Shown piece by piece: positions 44,293-55,400 of a stretch of 64,000 nucleotides of DNA (within the stretch, counting starts at the first letter, position 1; every line of letters begins with the position of its first letter). A model generated the notes under the pieces. That model did not search any database. It worked only from the letters and a program-made list of their open reading frames with translations, and was not told the origin of the DNA. The DNA is from an uncultured Sphingomonas sp. (GTDB lineage: Bacteria; Pseudomonadota; Alphaproteobacteria; Sphingomonadales; Sphingomonadaceae): positions 23,200 through 87,199 of the forward strand of contig NZ_CAKZHV010000002.1 of NCBI RefSeq assembly GCF_936927845.1, given 5' to 3'. Both the position numbers and the translations under genes were made by a program.

Positions 44293-44814
44293 GTGAGTTC
44301 CAGTCGCGCCAAAACGGTGTTGTTGCCCGACATTGGGGAGATCGAAGCGCCTAATAATGCCGAAGCGTGGCTCGGCCTTGTCGGAACCATTGCAACAAGA
44401 ATGCTGACGGTGCTGCCCACCGAGCAGGATCACTGGTGGTTCCTAGTCGAGCAGTTTGACCGAGCAACAACCTACTGCGATGTAGCACGTACAATCATGC
44501 AGACCTCTCCAATAACCCTTTCTGAGATCGAGTACGATGGTCGTCGCTCGGAGGAGTCCTACGTTGGCATACCCAATCCCGGCGTAGTGTTTCTCCAGAG
44601 AGCTGGAAGTGCACTTGCAACAGGTTTCAATACCAACTTAAGTCAGGTCGTTCTAGCGAACGTATATGTTAGTTATGTGACGGCTTGTCAGGTGGCGCTG
44701 AATGACATTCGGCTTAGATATGCAGTTCATTATTATAACAGTTGCATTTCCACCCGCAGCTTTGTGTACGCCGATCAATGGCGCGAGGTCATAGAGAGCC
44801 TTGGAGGAGACTAA
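44293..44814 (+). CDS. Unknown protein upstream of the Druantia genes
   Basis: The 173-residue product starts at a GTG. No known domain is visible. It is helical, with aromatic-rich segments (EQDHWWFLVEQFDRATTYCDVA) and no clear membrane span. Composition is more AT-rich than the neighbours. The 282 bp before it hold no gene or obvious signal. Confidence 0.55.
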   Translation: MSSSRAKTVLLPDIGEIEAPNNAEAWLGLVGTIATRMLTVLPTEQDHWWFLVEQFDRATTYCDVARTIMQTSPITLSEIEYDGRRSEESYVGIPNPGVVFLQRAGSALATGFNTNLSQVVLANVYVSYVTACQVALNDIRLRYAVHYYNSCISTRSFVYADQWREVIESLGGD

Positions 44815-44944
44815 GTCCTCGGGTCAGGACGGGCTACACTGATGAGCGGCGGGCAGCACTGAACGCCGCGCTGTGCGCCCTTTGTGGTCACGATATCGAG
44901 GCGACGATCGCTTTAGCGCAACAACTGACGAGGCTGTCTCAGAC

Positions 44945-46048
44945 ATGGCAAGGACTCTGCGCGGCAAAGCGGCCCTCGAGGCCATCGTTGAATACCTCGC
45001 GCCCACGAACGGCGATTGGGGACCGCCCGATGCTCTTCGTGGCCGCACCCGAGCGGACTATGCCAACCACCAAGCAATATCATCCTTTCTTGCCGAACTC
45101 CGCGCGAAAGGGTCTCGTAGGATCTACTTAGAAAGCGGTGAAGCGCTTCCGCTCAGCCAAGCCCGTTTCCGCCCGATCAAAGGTGATCCGGAAACGGACG
45201 ACGAGGGCACGATCGGCTTTGGCAGCAGCCGCATCAGCATCGACGGTATCCGCATCAGAATGAGCGCCCCCGGTGTCCTGGAAATGGCGGATCGATGGGG
45301 AGACTCGTGCACGTTCGGGACATCGGCCGATGCGCAGTTCGAAGAGACGCTGTGGGAGACTGACGAGTGGGATTTATCCGAGCCGGTTCCACCGCTCGCG
45401 ATCGATCAAAATCAGGTTGAGGCATTTAGGTTCCAGAGTTCCGAAATGGCTGCCTCGCTATTCGAAACCCGCGTCACCGATCGCGCGCACGCTGAGGCAG
45501 CAATCAGAGCACACTATGCAAATGTCGGCTTGATTGGTGCTGTCCCTCCCACAGTCAATTGGTTCGACGGTCCGAACGCCGCGATCGAAGCGCTGGGTCG
45601 CGATGGCTCGGGTGGCGTCGGAATGACGAAATCATTGAGAGATCGCGCGGTACTCCAATTCGAAAGGGAAATAACAGCACGACTTCAGGGACGTCGAGGC
45701 GCACTGCATGAGCAAGTATGGCAAATGGTTTCACGCGAGATCGGAGCAGACACTCTGGGCGCGATTCTTCGTCTCGTGACGGATTGTAAAGTTCAACAGG
45801 CGTTCGGTTATTTGGGCTTGATCGCGAATTATCAGCATCTCGCTTGGTATGAGTTCTTGCGGGTTGGCGGTGTGGTTCTGCCAGACGTGATCCGGTCTTT
45901 CTGCACGATGACGGCTGAGACTTGGCTTCTCTTTCCGGCTCGCGATAAGGTTTTCGCTGTCGAGCGGCCTGTCGGGATCGAAGCCGCTGGAAGAAGTCGC
46001 GTGCTGCTATTCGCCAACGGTGACAGGCTGATGTTCCCAGAACGGTAG
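44945..46048 (+). CDS. Unknown 367-residue protein upstream of druH
   Basis: The frame starts at ATG 44945 (MARTLRGKAALEAIVEYL). It shows no catalytic motif I recognise. The C-terminal part (YEFLRVGGVVLPDVIRSFC, WLLFPARDKVFAVERP) loosely recalls proteins with a DUF6745-like tail, but I cannot confirm that. It is somewhat AT-richer than the Druantia genes and ends shortly before the druH frame. It may be an accessory gene or an unrelated passenger. Confidence 0.6.
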   Translation: MARTLRGKAALEAIVEYLAPTNGDWGPPDALRGRTRADYANHQAISSFLAELRAKGSRRIYLESGEALPLSQARFRPIKGDPETDDEGTIGFGSSRISIDGIRIRMSAPGVLEMADRWGDSCTFGTSADAQFEETLWETDEWDLSEPVPPLAIDQNQVEAFRFQSSEMAASLFETRVTDRAHAEAAIRAHYANVGLIGAVPPTVNWFDGPNAAIEALGRDGSGGVGMTKSLRDRAVLQFEREITARLQGRRGALHEQVWQMVSREIGADTLGAILRLVTDCKVQQAFGYLGLIANYQHLAWYEFLRVGGVVLPDVIRSFCTMTAETWLLFPARDKVFAVERPVGIEAAGRSRVLLFANGDRLMFPER

Positions 46049-46190
46049 ACTTGGCGGCATGCAAACGATCTGGTGGTCAACCCGAGAATGGCCGCAAGGC
46101 GATTTCACGCATTTACCAGTTGCTCGACATATCGCAGCATCGGAAGGTCACCGGGGGCAGAATACAATAAAATTGAGGGCGCAAAAGGGG

Positions 46191-49100
46191 ATGGCGGATA
46201 GAGAGCTGTGGTCGTTGCGTGTCGACGAGGCGACGACCCGAGAGGCATTGCATTCGCTTGACGCGCAGTTGGTCGCGCTCGGGCTGCCCTGGGCTGGTAG
46301 TTTGCGCTTCAAGATCGGCGCCAAGCTGGCGCGATTGAAGATCGGTGCGGCGACGAGCACAGCTTCAGGTCCTGCCCTTGCCGCGGATTATGGGCTTCCG
46401 CCGCCGGACGGACGCTGGCTATACCGATACCGGTTGACGGGCCAGGCGTTTGACCGACTGCAGGCCGATCTCGGGAAACGATCACTTGGCGGCCTTGAGC
46501 GCGGTCACTGGCCTGCCCTGTTCGTGCTCTGGGCGTCGGAGTGGTTCCGTCGTTGCTATCGAGGTGGCGGGCATCGCTGGATTGACCTTGCGCGTGCGCT
46601 GGACATGGCGGAGGACCAGGCGCTGTTCCGGCGCATCACGGCAGCGGGGCTGCGCCTGTGGCGTCGAGGCTTGCTGTCGGGCGGAACCGGCTCCGAGTAT
46701 CTCGGTAGCCTGGCGCGGGAGGGCGGCTTTCCGGCCGCGGCGGTGGAGGACGGCGGTAGCGGCTGGGCCCAGGCGGTGCTCAAGGCGATCGTCGCGCCAT
46801 TGTTGGCCGAACCAGCCGCCGGTGAGGAGCGGGCGCTGGAGCTGGCCGCCATGCAGAAGCCACGCTTGCCGCAACTTTTCCGTGACAACGAGTTCCTGGC
46901 GCTCTGCGCCGACCTGTCGCTCGCGGTGGTTTCGCTGCGACGCGAGGCGGACGGCCCCGCCGCGGTCGCTGACATGGCGGTGACCGCCTGGTTGGAGCTC
47001 CACCAGCCCGGATGGCAGCAGCGGTTGCCGCTGAGCACCAGCGACAGAGCGGCCGAGGCGCTGATCGAAGGGCTGATGAAGGTTGAAGCGCTGTCGGGCG
47101 ACGCAGTTGGCGTGGAACGCTTTCTCCTCCGAGACGGTCAATGCTGGTGTGAGGCGGTGCGGATCACGCTGGACGGCGCACTGGACAGCGCCGCGACGCG
47201 CGCGCTTGATACGTCCTGTGGGCGCTTGCGCGTATTCGCGGCCGGCGAGATGGCGCGCAGCCTGCCGGGCGAACTGGCAATGCTGGAAGCGCCGGTTGAT
47301 GGCGAAATTGGGTGGACCGCGCGTTCCACAAAACGCGCGCGCGGCGTTCATCCGCTGCCCTTCGCGGCAGCAATCGAGTTTGATCTCCGCTCGGGCGAGC
47401 AGCGCGTTGCACGCATAGCGCTCGCGGGTGGAAAGCCGCGACGGGGTGCGCTGATCGTCACCGAGGTTGAAGAAGGCGACGCGGCGGCGCCGACGCTGCT
47501 GCGCGTCATCGGCTCGGGATCGGGTAAATACCGCGCCGACACGGTCGTAGTTCAAATCCCCCGAGACTGGCGTGTCGACGCGACGGGCGGCGAGAGTGTA
47601 GAGTTGATCGGCTCCGGCGTCGGTCAAACCCAACTCTGGCGCGTGACCGGCGGAGCGTTCGTGACCGATGCCGACGGTGACCGGTTCCGCGTCTTGTGCG
47701 GCCAGCCACAGGACGAGCCGAACCGGATCGAGTTGCTCGGGACGCTCGCCAGTTGGGCTGAAGTTGCGGGCGACGTCGATCTCTTTGCTGGGCCGCCTCT
47801 CGCGCGGGTTGGGCAGGGCAGTCTGTGCGTGCGTGCGATCGGCACACGTGCGTGGGCAGCAGCGCCAAAGCCGCTGCCGGTCGGCCATTACGAACTCGGC
47901 TGGCGCCGCGACGGCATCATTTTGGACCGACGCCGCATCGCCGTCTTGCCCGTAGGGGCGGAGATTTCGCGCGGAGGGTCGCCGCAGAAAGCGATGTACA
48001 CCCTCGCCGGGTTCGGCGCGTGCAGTATTGACCCCGCCGAGGACGCACCCGTGCGAGTGATCAGCGATCGTCAGTGGCAGACCAAGCCGACTGCGTGCCT
48101 CGCCCACTGGTTCACCGCATATATCGAGTGGCCCGACGGCCCGGCGCTGCCGGTGAGGGTTAATCACCCCACCGTCGCGACGATCGCGCGCTGGGACGGT
48201 GCGGTGCTGCCCCACCAGAAGAGGATCACGCTCGCCGATCTCCCCGATCTCGTCGCGGTCAATGCCGGGCGCGTCCAGATGACCGGCGAGCTGCTCCAGA
48301 ACGGCAGGCCCGTCGCGGAGATGACATGGGAGATAGTTGACGAGTTGCCGATGGCCTCCGTTTCGGCGGATATCGCCAGCCTACTTCTGCCCCAATCCAT
48401 CGATGCCGAGGTGCGCCTCGGCATGCACGACGGCATCGAGACGTGGTGGCGGGTTCACCAATTTCCGCACGATCTCTCGATCGAGAACGGGCACGCGCTG
48501 GTGCCGCTTGGCCTGGTTGCCGAAAATGCCGAACTGGTCGGACGACCGCTTGCGCGGCCTGCCGACGAGCGGTCGTTCGGTCCCTATTCGCTGCTGACGG
48601 ACGCCAATCATCGTCCAGCCGCGCTGCCGTCGCTCGCGGGCGATTGGCTCATCTTTTTGCGCTCGGGCAATACGGTGCTTTCCCGGCCGCATTTTTATCG
48701 TGGAGATCGCGACGCAGCGCCTGCGGGAAGACTCGCGCAGGCGATGGCCTGTCAACCGGGCCAGGCGCTCGACCACGCGTTGCTCGATCTGCTCGCGGTC
48801 GCCGAAAGCGACGAGGCGCGAGGGACAGCAATTGTACAAGAATTGCACGAGCTCATCGCTTCGCTGCGCGGCATGCCGCCGGCTACCTTCCGCGTGCTTG
48901 AACTCTTGGTTCGCCGGCGCGGCATACTTGCCCGGCTGGCGTTGACCGCATCTGCTGAAACCCGAGAGTCGGTGCTGAGCCTGTCGGATGCGTTGCCGTT
49001 CGCCTGGTGCATGATTTCGCGCTATCACTGGCAGACCGCACAGGGTCTCGCATTTGGTCGGGCGCTGGCGCAATTCGAACCGCTCGGCACCGATGCGCCC

Positions 49101-49481
49101 CGGTTCGCGAAGGATGCGGTCGATACCGTGGTCGCGCGGTTGGTCGAGCGCGAGCCGCTGCTCGGTCCCGTGCTCCTGCCCGGGGAAGCCGACCCGATCG
49201 CGGCCGTCGCTCAAGCGTTCCTCAATCGCGCGGTGGATCGCATCCCGCGCACATCCGGCCAACGCTACCGTCCGCGGATCGGCGAATATCTGCCGAGCTA
49301 TTTCGAGCGGTTCGACCCGGGCGTGCTCGATACACTTGACGCGCCCTGCGCCGCGGCTGCTGCGGTTCTGGAGATCTGGACGCCGCAGGATGACGATATC
49401 CGCCACATCAAGACGGTGGCACGTAACTTCCCGACCTTCTTCGCCGACGCTTTTACGGCGAGTCTTAAGGAGCTGTCCTGA
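46191..49481 (+). CDS. druH: DruH-like protein, Druantia type III
   Basis: The product has 1096 residues with no P-loop or known enzymatic motif, and beta-rich repeats in the middle. The call rests on size, absence of known domains, and its position four bases before a DruE. Type III Druantia is defined as druH plus druE (Doron et al. 2018), and druH is a large protein of unknown function. I chose ATG 46191; an in-frame ATG at 46059 would add 44 residues. Codon use is GC-rich like druE and unlike the two upstream genes. Confidence 0.68.
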   Translation: MADRELWSLRVDEATTREALHSLDAQLVALGLPWAGSLRFKIGAKLARLKIGAATSTASGPALAADYGLPPPDGRWLYRYRLTGQAFDRLQADLGKRSLGGLERGHWPALFVLWASEWFRRCYRGGGHRWIDLARALDMAEDQALFRRITAAGLRLWRRGLLSGGTGSEYLGSLAREGGFPAAAVEDGGSGWAQAVLKAIVAPLLAEPAAGEERALELAAMQKPRLPQLFRDNEFLALCADLSLAVVSLRREADGPAAVADMAVTAWLELHQPGWQQRLPLSTSDRAAEALIEGLMKVEALSGDAVGVERFLLRDGQCWCEAVRITLDGALDSAATRALDTSCGRLRVFAAGEMARSLPGELAMLEAPVDGEIGWTARSTKRARGVHPLPFAAAIEFDLRSGEQRVARIALAGGKPRRGALIVTEVEEGDAAAPTLLRVIGSGSGKYRADTVVVQIPRDWRVDATGGESVELIGSGVGQTQLWRVTGGAFVTDADGDRFRVLCGQPQDEPNRIELLGTLASWAEVAGDVDLFAGPPLARVGQGSLCVRAIGTRAWAAAPKPLPVGHYELGWRRDGIILDRRRIAVLPVGAEISRGGSPQKAMYTLAGFGACSIDPAEDAPVRVISDRQWQTKPTACLAHWFTAYIEWPDGPALPVRVNHPTVATIARWDGAVLPHQKRITLADLPDLVAVNAGRVQMTGELLQNGRPVAEMTWEIVDELPMASVSADIASLLLPQSIDAEVRLGMHDGIETWWRVHQFPHDLSIENGHALVPLGLVAENAELVGRPLARPADERSFGPYSLLTDANHRPAALPSLAGDWLIFLRSGNTVLSRPHFYRGDRDAAPAGRLAQAMACQPGQALDHALLDLLAVAESDEARGTAIVQELHELIASLRGMPPATFRVLELLVRRRGILARLALTASAETRESVLSLSDALPFAWCMISRYHWQTAQGLAFGRALAQFEPLGTDAPRFAKDAVDTVVARLVEREPLLGPVLLPGEADPIAAVAQAFLNRAVDRIPRTSGQRYRPRIGEYLPSYFERFDPGVLDTLDAPCAAAAAVLEIWTPQDDDIRHIKTVARNFPTFFADAFTASLKELS

Positions 49482-49484
49482 TCC

Positions 49485-52400
49485 ATGGCCGATGCCGCCT
49501 CCTTTCGCCCGACTACCGGTCCGCTGCGCACCATGGAGCTTATACGTGACCGCACGGTTGAGGCGGTGCTAGGCCAGTCGGGGCTCAATCATGCTGGCCT
49601 TGCAACGGAAGTGCGCCGTCAGTTCGGTTCGACGAATGTCGCTGACGGGGCGCTGGTGCGCGAACCGCTAATCGAGGGATCGGCACCTTTCGTCACCTCG
49701 GGCCGCACCTTCGCAGATTGTGCGGGTGATCCACTTCACCCCGACGTGATCCGCGCGATCTCGAGTGACACGGCGGGCGACTACCGCTTTCCGCCGGATG
49801 CGCAGCCCTATCGCCACCAGCTTGAGGCTTGGCAGCATCTGACAGCCTCCGAACGACGATCAGTGCTGGTTTCCAGCGGCACCGGCTCTGGCAAGACCGA
49901 GTGCTTTCTGATGCCGCTCTTAAGCGACCTTGCCGACGAAGCCGAAATCGCCGGCAAGCTCTCCGGCGTGCGGGCGATCGCGCTGTATCCGCTGAACGCC
50001 CTTATCGCGAGCCAGGAGGAGCGGCTGCGTGCCTGGACGCGGCCGTTCCGCGACCGGCTACGCTTCGGTCTTTATAACGGCCTGACGCCGGAGAAGCCAC
50101 TACGCACCGATGCGCCCGTGCCCGAGCAGGTGAGGGATCGCGAGACGCTGCGGCGCGATCCTCCGCCTATCCTAGTCACAAACGTGACGATGCTCGAATA
50201 CATGATCGTACGCCGCGTCGATCGGCCGTTGATCGAGGCGAGCCGGGGCAAGCTGCGCTGGATCATCCTCGACGAGGCGCACAGCTACGTCGGGTCGGCG
50301 GCCGCCGAGATCGCGCTCCTGATCCGGCGCGTGCTGCTGACCTTTGGCGTGCGCGCGGAGGAGGTCCGCTTTGTCGCGACCTCCGCGACGATCGGCGACG
50401 GCAAGGACGTGACCAAGGAACTCAGGCGTTTCCTGCGCGATCTGTCGGGCGCCGATGAGCAGCGGGTGGAGGTTGTTCTCGGGGAGCGAGAAAAGGCCGA
50501 GCTGCCGCCGCCAGCGGCGGTTTCGGCGCTGAAACCCGCGGACCTGACCGACCGCGATCGGGTCGCCGCCAGCCCGGCAGTGCAGGCGTTCGTGCGCGCA
50601 GCGGAAGCCGGGCCGCTACGTCTAGAACAGGCGCAGACGCTCCTGGCTGCGACCGGTGAGCCGGTCGAGCGCGTAATCGAGGCGGTTGCTGACGACAGCG
50701 ATACGCAGCGAGTCCCGCTGCTGCCGCTGCGCATCCACGGATTCCTGCGCGCTGTGCCTGGCCTGTGGAGCTGCCTCAACCCCAATTGCCCCGACGCGCC
50801 TACCGACTGGGCGTTCGGGTGTGTGCTGCCCGAGCAGGTCGACCAGTGCCCGGCCTGCAGCAGCCCAGTTTTCGAGGTCAAGGCCTGCCGTGATTGCGGA
50901 GAACCCTATCTCGAATGCGAGGAACGCGATGGTCACCTGCGGGCCATCACGACTCCGCCAACCATCGATGAGTTTGCCGCGACAATCGAGCGCGAGCAAG
51001 CCGAGACGGAAGTGGACGAGGCGGTCGCTCCGTGGGGCGATCACGACTATGAGGCGCGGACGCTTGCCATCGCCGCACACCGGCTCGACGGCGGGCGGGA
51101 AGCGCCCGTTGAGGTGGAGACCGGGCGACGCCCCGATCGCCCGGACGACCGGACCCGACAGCTATTCACGCAGGACATCGATTGCTGCGGAAATTGCGGC
51201 GCGACGGGTCATGACAACGGTTCGATGCTGCGCCCGATCCGCTATGGCGCGCCGTTTCTGATCGGCAATGCCGCTCCCGTGCTGCTTGAGGGCGTGCCGC
51301 ATCGGGAGGGACCGGCCGAGGGCAGCTACGCGCCGCCGGTAGAAGGTCGCCAGCTCCTATCCTTCACCGACAGCCGACAGGGCACGGCGCGCTTTGCCGC
51401 CAACCTCCAGACCAACGCCGAACGCGGCTATGTGCGCGGGCACATCTACCACGCCGTTCAGGGCAGCATGGTGAGCGGCGGGGCAGACGACGAGCGGGTC
51501 GCTGCGCTGCGCGAGGACATCGCCAAGCTGGAACCCCACGCCGCGATGGCGCCGGCGATCGCTGATATGCTCGCCGACAAGCGCGTGGAACTGGCGACGC
51601 TGCTCACTCCCTCGGTCGACGGGATCGCCTGGAGCGACCTCAAGGCCGGGCTGGCAGCTGCCGAGCCGGTCAGAAAGTGGATGCGCGACGTTTGGCAGCA
51701 CCGCGACGAGCGCTACCGTGATGATCCGATAGCTTTTGCCGAGTTTCTGCTGCTGCGCGAGCTGGCCCGCCGGCCGCGGCGGGCGAACACGGCCGAAACT
51801 ATGGGGCTGGCTCGGCTTCGCTTCAGCGCGATCGACGGGGCAAAAGCGGTTCCGGAGCCGTTGCTCGCACGCGGCTTCGGCGTGAGCGAGTGGCAAGGAC
51901 TGCTCTATTCCATCGTCGACATGGCGGTTCGCGCAAACCTGGGCATCCGCGCCAATGACGGCGACATTCACTGGATAACTTCGCGCGGATGGCGGAAGTC
52001 ACTGAAGCCGTTTGGCGAAAGGGCCGAATACTCCAGCGAGATCCAGTGGCCGATGGTCGGCAAGACCAAGGGCAGCCCCTCCAATTTGGTCCTCATTCTC
52101 GAAAAGACCCTCAGCCTCGACCGTGGCGACCAGCAGGACCGGGCGCGGCTGAACGCGGTTCTGGAGGCGGCTTGGACCGCGCTCTTTCCGCTGTTCGCCA
52201 GCAAGACTCAGCCGGGCTACGCGCTCGATTTTGCCAAGGCGCACGTCGCGCCCGTGCTGGAGGCGTGGCAATGCCCGGTAACCCGGCGAGTGCTGCCTAC
52301 GACCGCGCTCGGCCTCACCCCATATGGACACCGCGAGCATCTCAAGACCGCCGACCAGACGCCGCAGCTGCTCGTGTTTCCGCAGCTGCCGGTGACCTTC

Positions 52401-55400
52401 CCTCGAGGCAGCGAGGTGGAGGCAATCCGTCAATGGTTCGATGGTGAGGAAGCCGTAGCAACGCTGCGCAAACGAGGTATGTGGTCGGATCTGCACGATC
52501 GCGTCGCGCTGCTGTCGCCCTATCTGCGCGCGGCGGAGCATTCGGCACAGCAGCCGCCGGCGCGGCTCCGCCGGTTCGAGAGCGAGTTCAAGCGTGGCGA
52601 GATCAATATTCTCAATTGTTCGACGACGATGGAGATGGGCGTCGACATCGGCTCCGTATCGGCGGTGATGATGACCAACGTGCCGCCCGCGCTCGCCAAC
52701 TATCGCCAACGCGTCGGCCGCGCGGGACGTCGGCGGCAGGGCTTCGCGTTGTCGCTCACCTACACTCGCGACACGCCGCTCGACCGCGAGGCGTTCCGCG
52801 ACCCGCAGGCATACCTTGCACGCCAGACCCGCGCGCCGCGCGTCAAGCTCGACAGCCGCCGCATCGTTCAGCGCCACGTCAACGCGCTGTTGCTCGCGCG
52901 CTGGTTCGCTGGCGCCGGTGGCGAGGCGATGAAGACGCGGGTCGGCGACTTCTTCGGCCTGCCCGCTGAGATCGGTGCGGCACGGGTTGAAGATGCCGCG
53001 GTCGCAACCTGTCTCGCCTGGCTCGGCGCGCCAAGTACCGAGGAGCTGCTGGGAGGCGAGGTGCGGCAACTAGTGGCCGGCACCATGCTGGCCGGGGATC
53101 GCACCCTGTTCACCGCCGCTCAGGCTGCGATGCAGGCGGCGTGGGATGCTGCCGTCGCCGAATGGGGCGTGATCCAGCAGCAGGCGGATGGCGCGCCGAA
53201 GGAGGCGCAGGCGAGCCTTGGCTACCAGCTGAAGCGGCTGGTGAATGACAATCTGCTTAAGGAACTGGGCTATCGGGGCGTCCTGCCCGCGCACGGCTTT
53301 CCTACCGGCGTGGTCCCCTTCCTCAATGACGACAAGCCGCCCAGGGACGAAACCGCCGATGACAGCAGCCGCCGTCGGCGCAGCTTTCCCACGCGCACGC
53401 TCGACATCGCGATCCGCGACTACGCGCCCGGCGCTGAGGTGGTGGTGGATGGCTTGGTCTATCGCTCTGCCGGTGTGACGCTCAACTGGCTGCGTCCCGC
53501 CGACGACGCCGAAGCCAGAGAGATCCAGAGCCTCAAGACCTTCTGGAGCTGCGGCGAGTGCGGGGCGGCGGATTGCGTCACGGTCGCGCCGCCGGCCTGC
53601 CCCCAATGCCATGCGGAGCTCGGCTTCGATCGCCAGCGCCGCTTTCTCCAGCCGGCGGGCTTCACCGCCGACATGGCAGCCAAGCCGCACGCTGACACCG
53701 ACGAAGTGACCTATGTCGAGCCGGAAATCGAGCAGATCGTCGCACGCGGTGCCGCTTGGTCGCCGATGGCCGACCCCGGCCAGGGCCGAATGCGCGCCAG
53801 CGCCGACGGGCTGGTCTTCTACTCGTCGCGGGGGCCAAAACCCAAGCTCGGCTATCATATCTGTCTCGAATGTGGTCGTGCGGCGCCCGCCGCAGCGAGC
53901 GGAGGTGTCCACCCGCTGAAGGATCACGCCCCGTTGCGCTTCACCAGGAGAGCATCCGACGGCCGCTGTGCAGGCAACGACAAGCCGTTCAAGATCACGC
54001 CGCCGATCGCGCTCGGGCACGAAACCGTTACCGACGTCATCGAACTGCAGCCGGTCGGGTTGGAGAGCGAGGGCGCTGCCTGGGCGGCTGTTTCGGCGCT
54101 GCGGGAGGCGCTGGCCCGGGGGTTGGGAATAGAAGCGGGCGAACTCGGCATGGCGGTGCGCCGCGCCGGCACACCACTTGGCCAGGTCACGCATTCGCTG
54201 TTCCTCTATGATCGGGCATCAGGCGGGGCGGGGTTCGCCCCGCAAGGGGTAGCGCTCTACGAAGCGTTGCTTCGTGATGCGGAACTTATCCTCGACTGCA
54301 CGGCGCCGGGTTGTGAGCGTGGCTGTTCGGCGTGCGTCTTGACCGCCGACCTCTACCAGCAAGCCGGCATCATCGACCGCAAAGCGGCATTGGAGTGGGT
54401 CAGAACGGCTCGGACGGCCCTGGGTCAGGTGCTAGAAGAGGATCGAGCAGCGCACGACGCCGTCCTCGCGCGCTCGGTTGCCGATGCTTTGAGTGATGCC
54501 GTGAGCACCGGGGCCCGCGCCGTCACGATCTGGGTCGGTCCAGACAGCGACGTGGCGGCGATCGGCACGGGCAGAATTGCGGGTCTGGCGCGGCAGCTCG
54601 GCGATCGCGGGGCTGCGGTGTCGCTGGTAGTAGCCCCGGACTGGTCGACCACGTTGGACGCGGCGCAACGTTTGAGCCTGCGGGATGCTGCGCTTGCTCT
54701 CGGCCTTTCGCTACGACGCGGAATGCCGCCGACCTTCGCGAACGGCGCGATCGCGATTGCGGCAGCAGGTAGCTTGCTGTGGGCATCGCGTGACGAAGGC
54801 GCGCGGCGCGCTGGACCCACTTGGGGTGAAGGACAGGAAAGGCCGGTGGTGCGGATCGCTGCGCCGTCCCTCCCGCTCACCCCCGCGATTGATCTGTCAA
54901 CGCTGCTGCCTGCGTCAGGAACGCGCTACATCGAGATCACGGATGCGCTCGATGGCGCCATCGCTGATTTCGGCGACCGCTTCGTGCGGCTGATCGGGCC
55001 CGCGATCCGTGAGGCGGGCGGCAACGGCTCTCTCCAGCGGATTGAGTATAGCGATCGATATCTGCAGTCGCCTCTGACGGTGCGGTTGCTGACGGAGGCT
55101 CTGTCCGCGCTGCGGAACGACTTGGCAGGTAGGGACCAGGAACTGCCGGTTCGGATCGTGACCAATCGACTGAAGACTAACGAGCGCCAGCCTTTTGCGC
55201 CCGATCACGATTGGCAATTCGAGGAGGATCGCGAGGCGGTGCTGTTGGGGCTGCTGAAGTCGCGTGAGCTTGCCCCCGAGTTAGTGGAGCACGGTGCTGA
55301 TCACGGCCGCGTTATGACCCTAACAATGAGCGGGGCGACCGTGCGCGTCGTGCTTGACCAAGGCTTCGGTCCGTGGCGGACACCGCGCTATGCCAAATGG

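Noticed and set aside
46482..48215. Long open frame (577 codons) antisense to druH
   Set aside because: Shadow of the GC-rich third positions of druH; low-complexity Arg-rich sequence with no domain and no ribosome-binding site.
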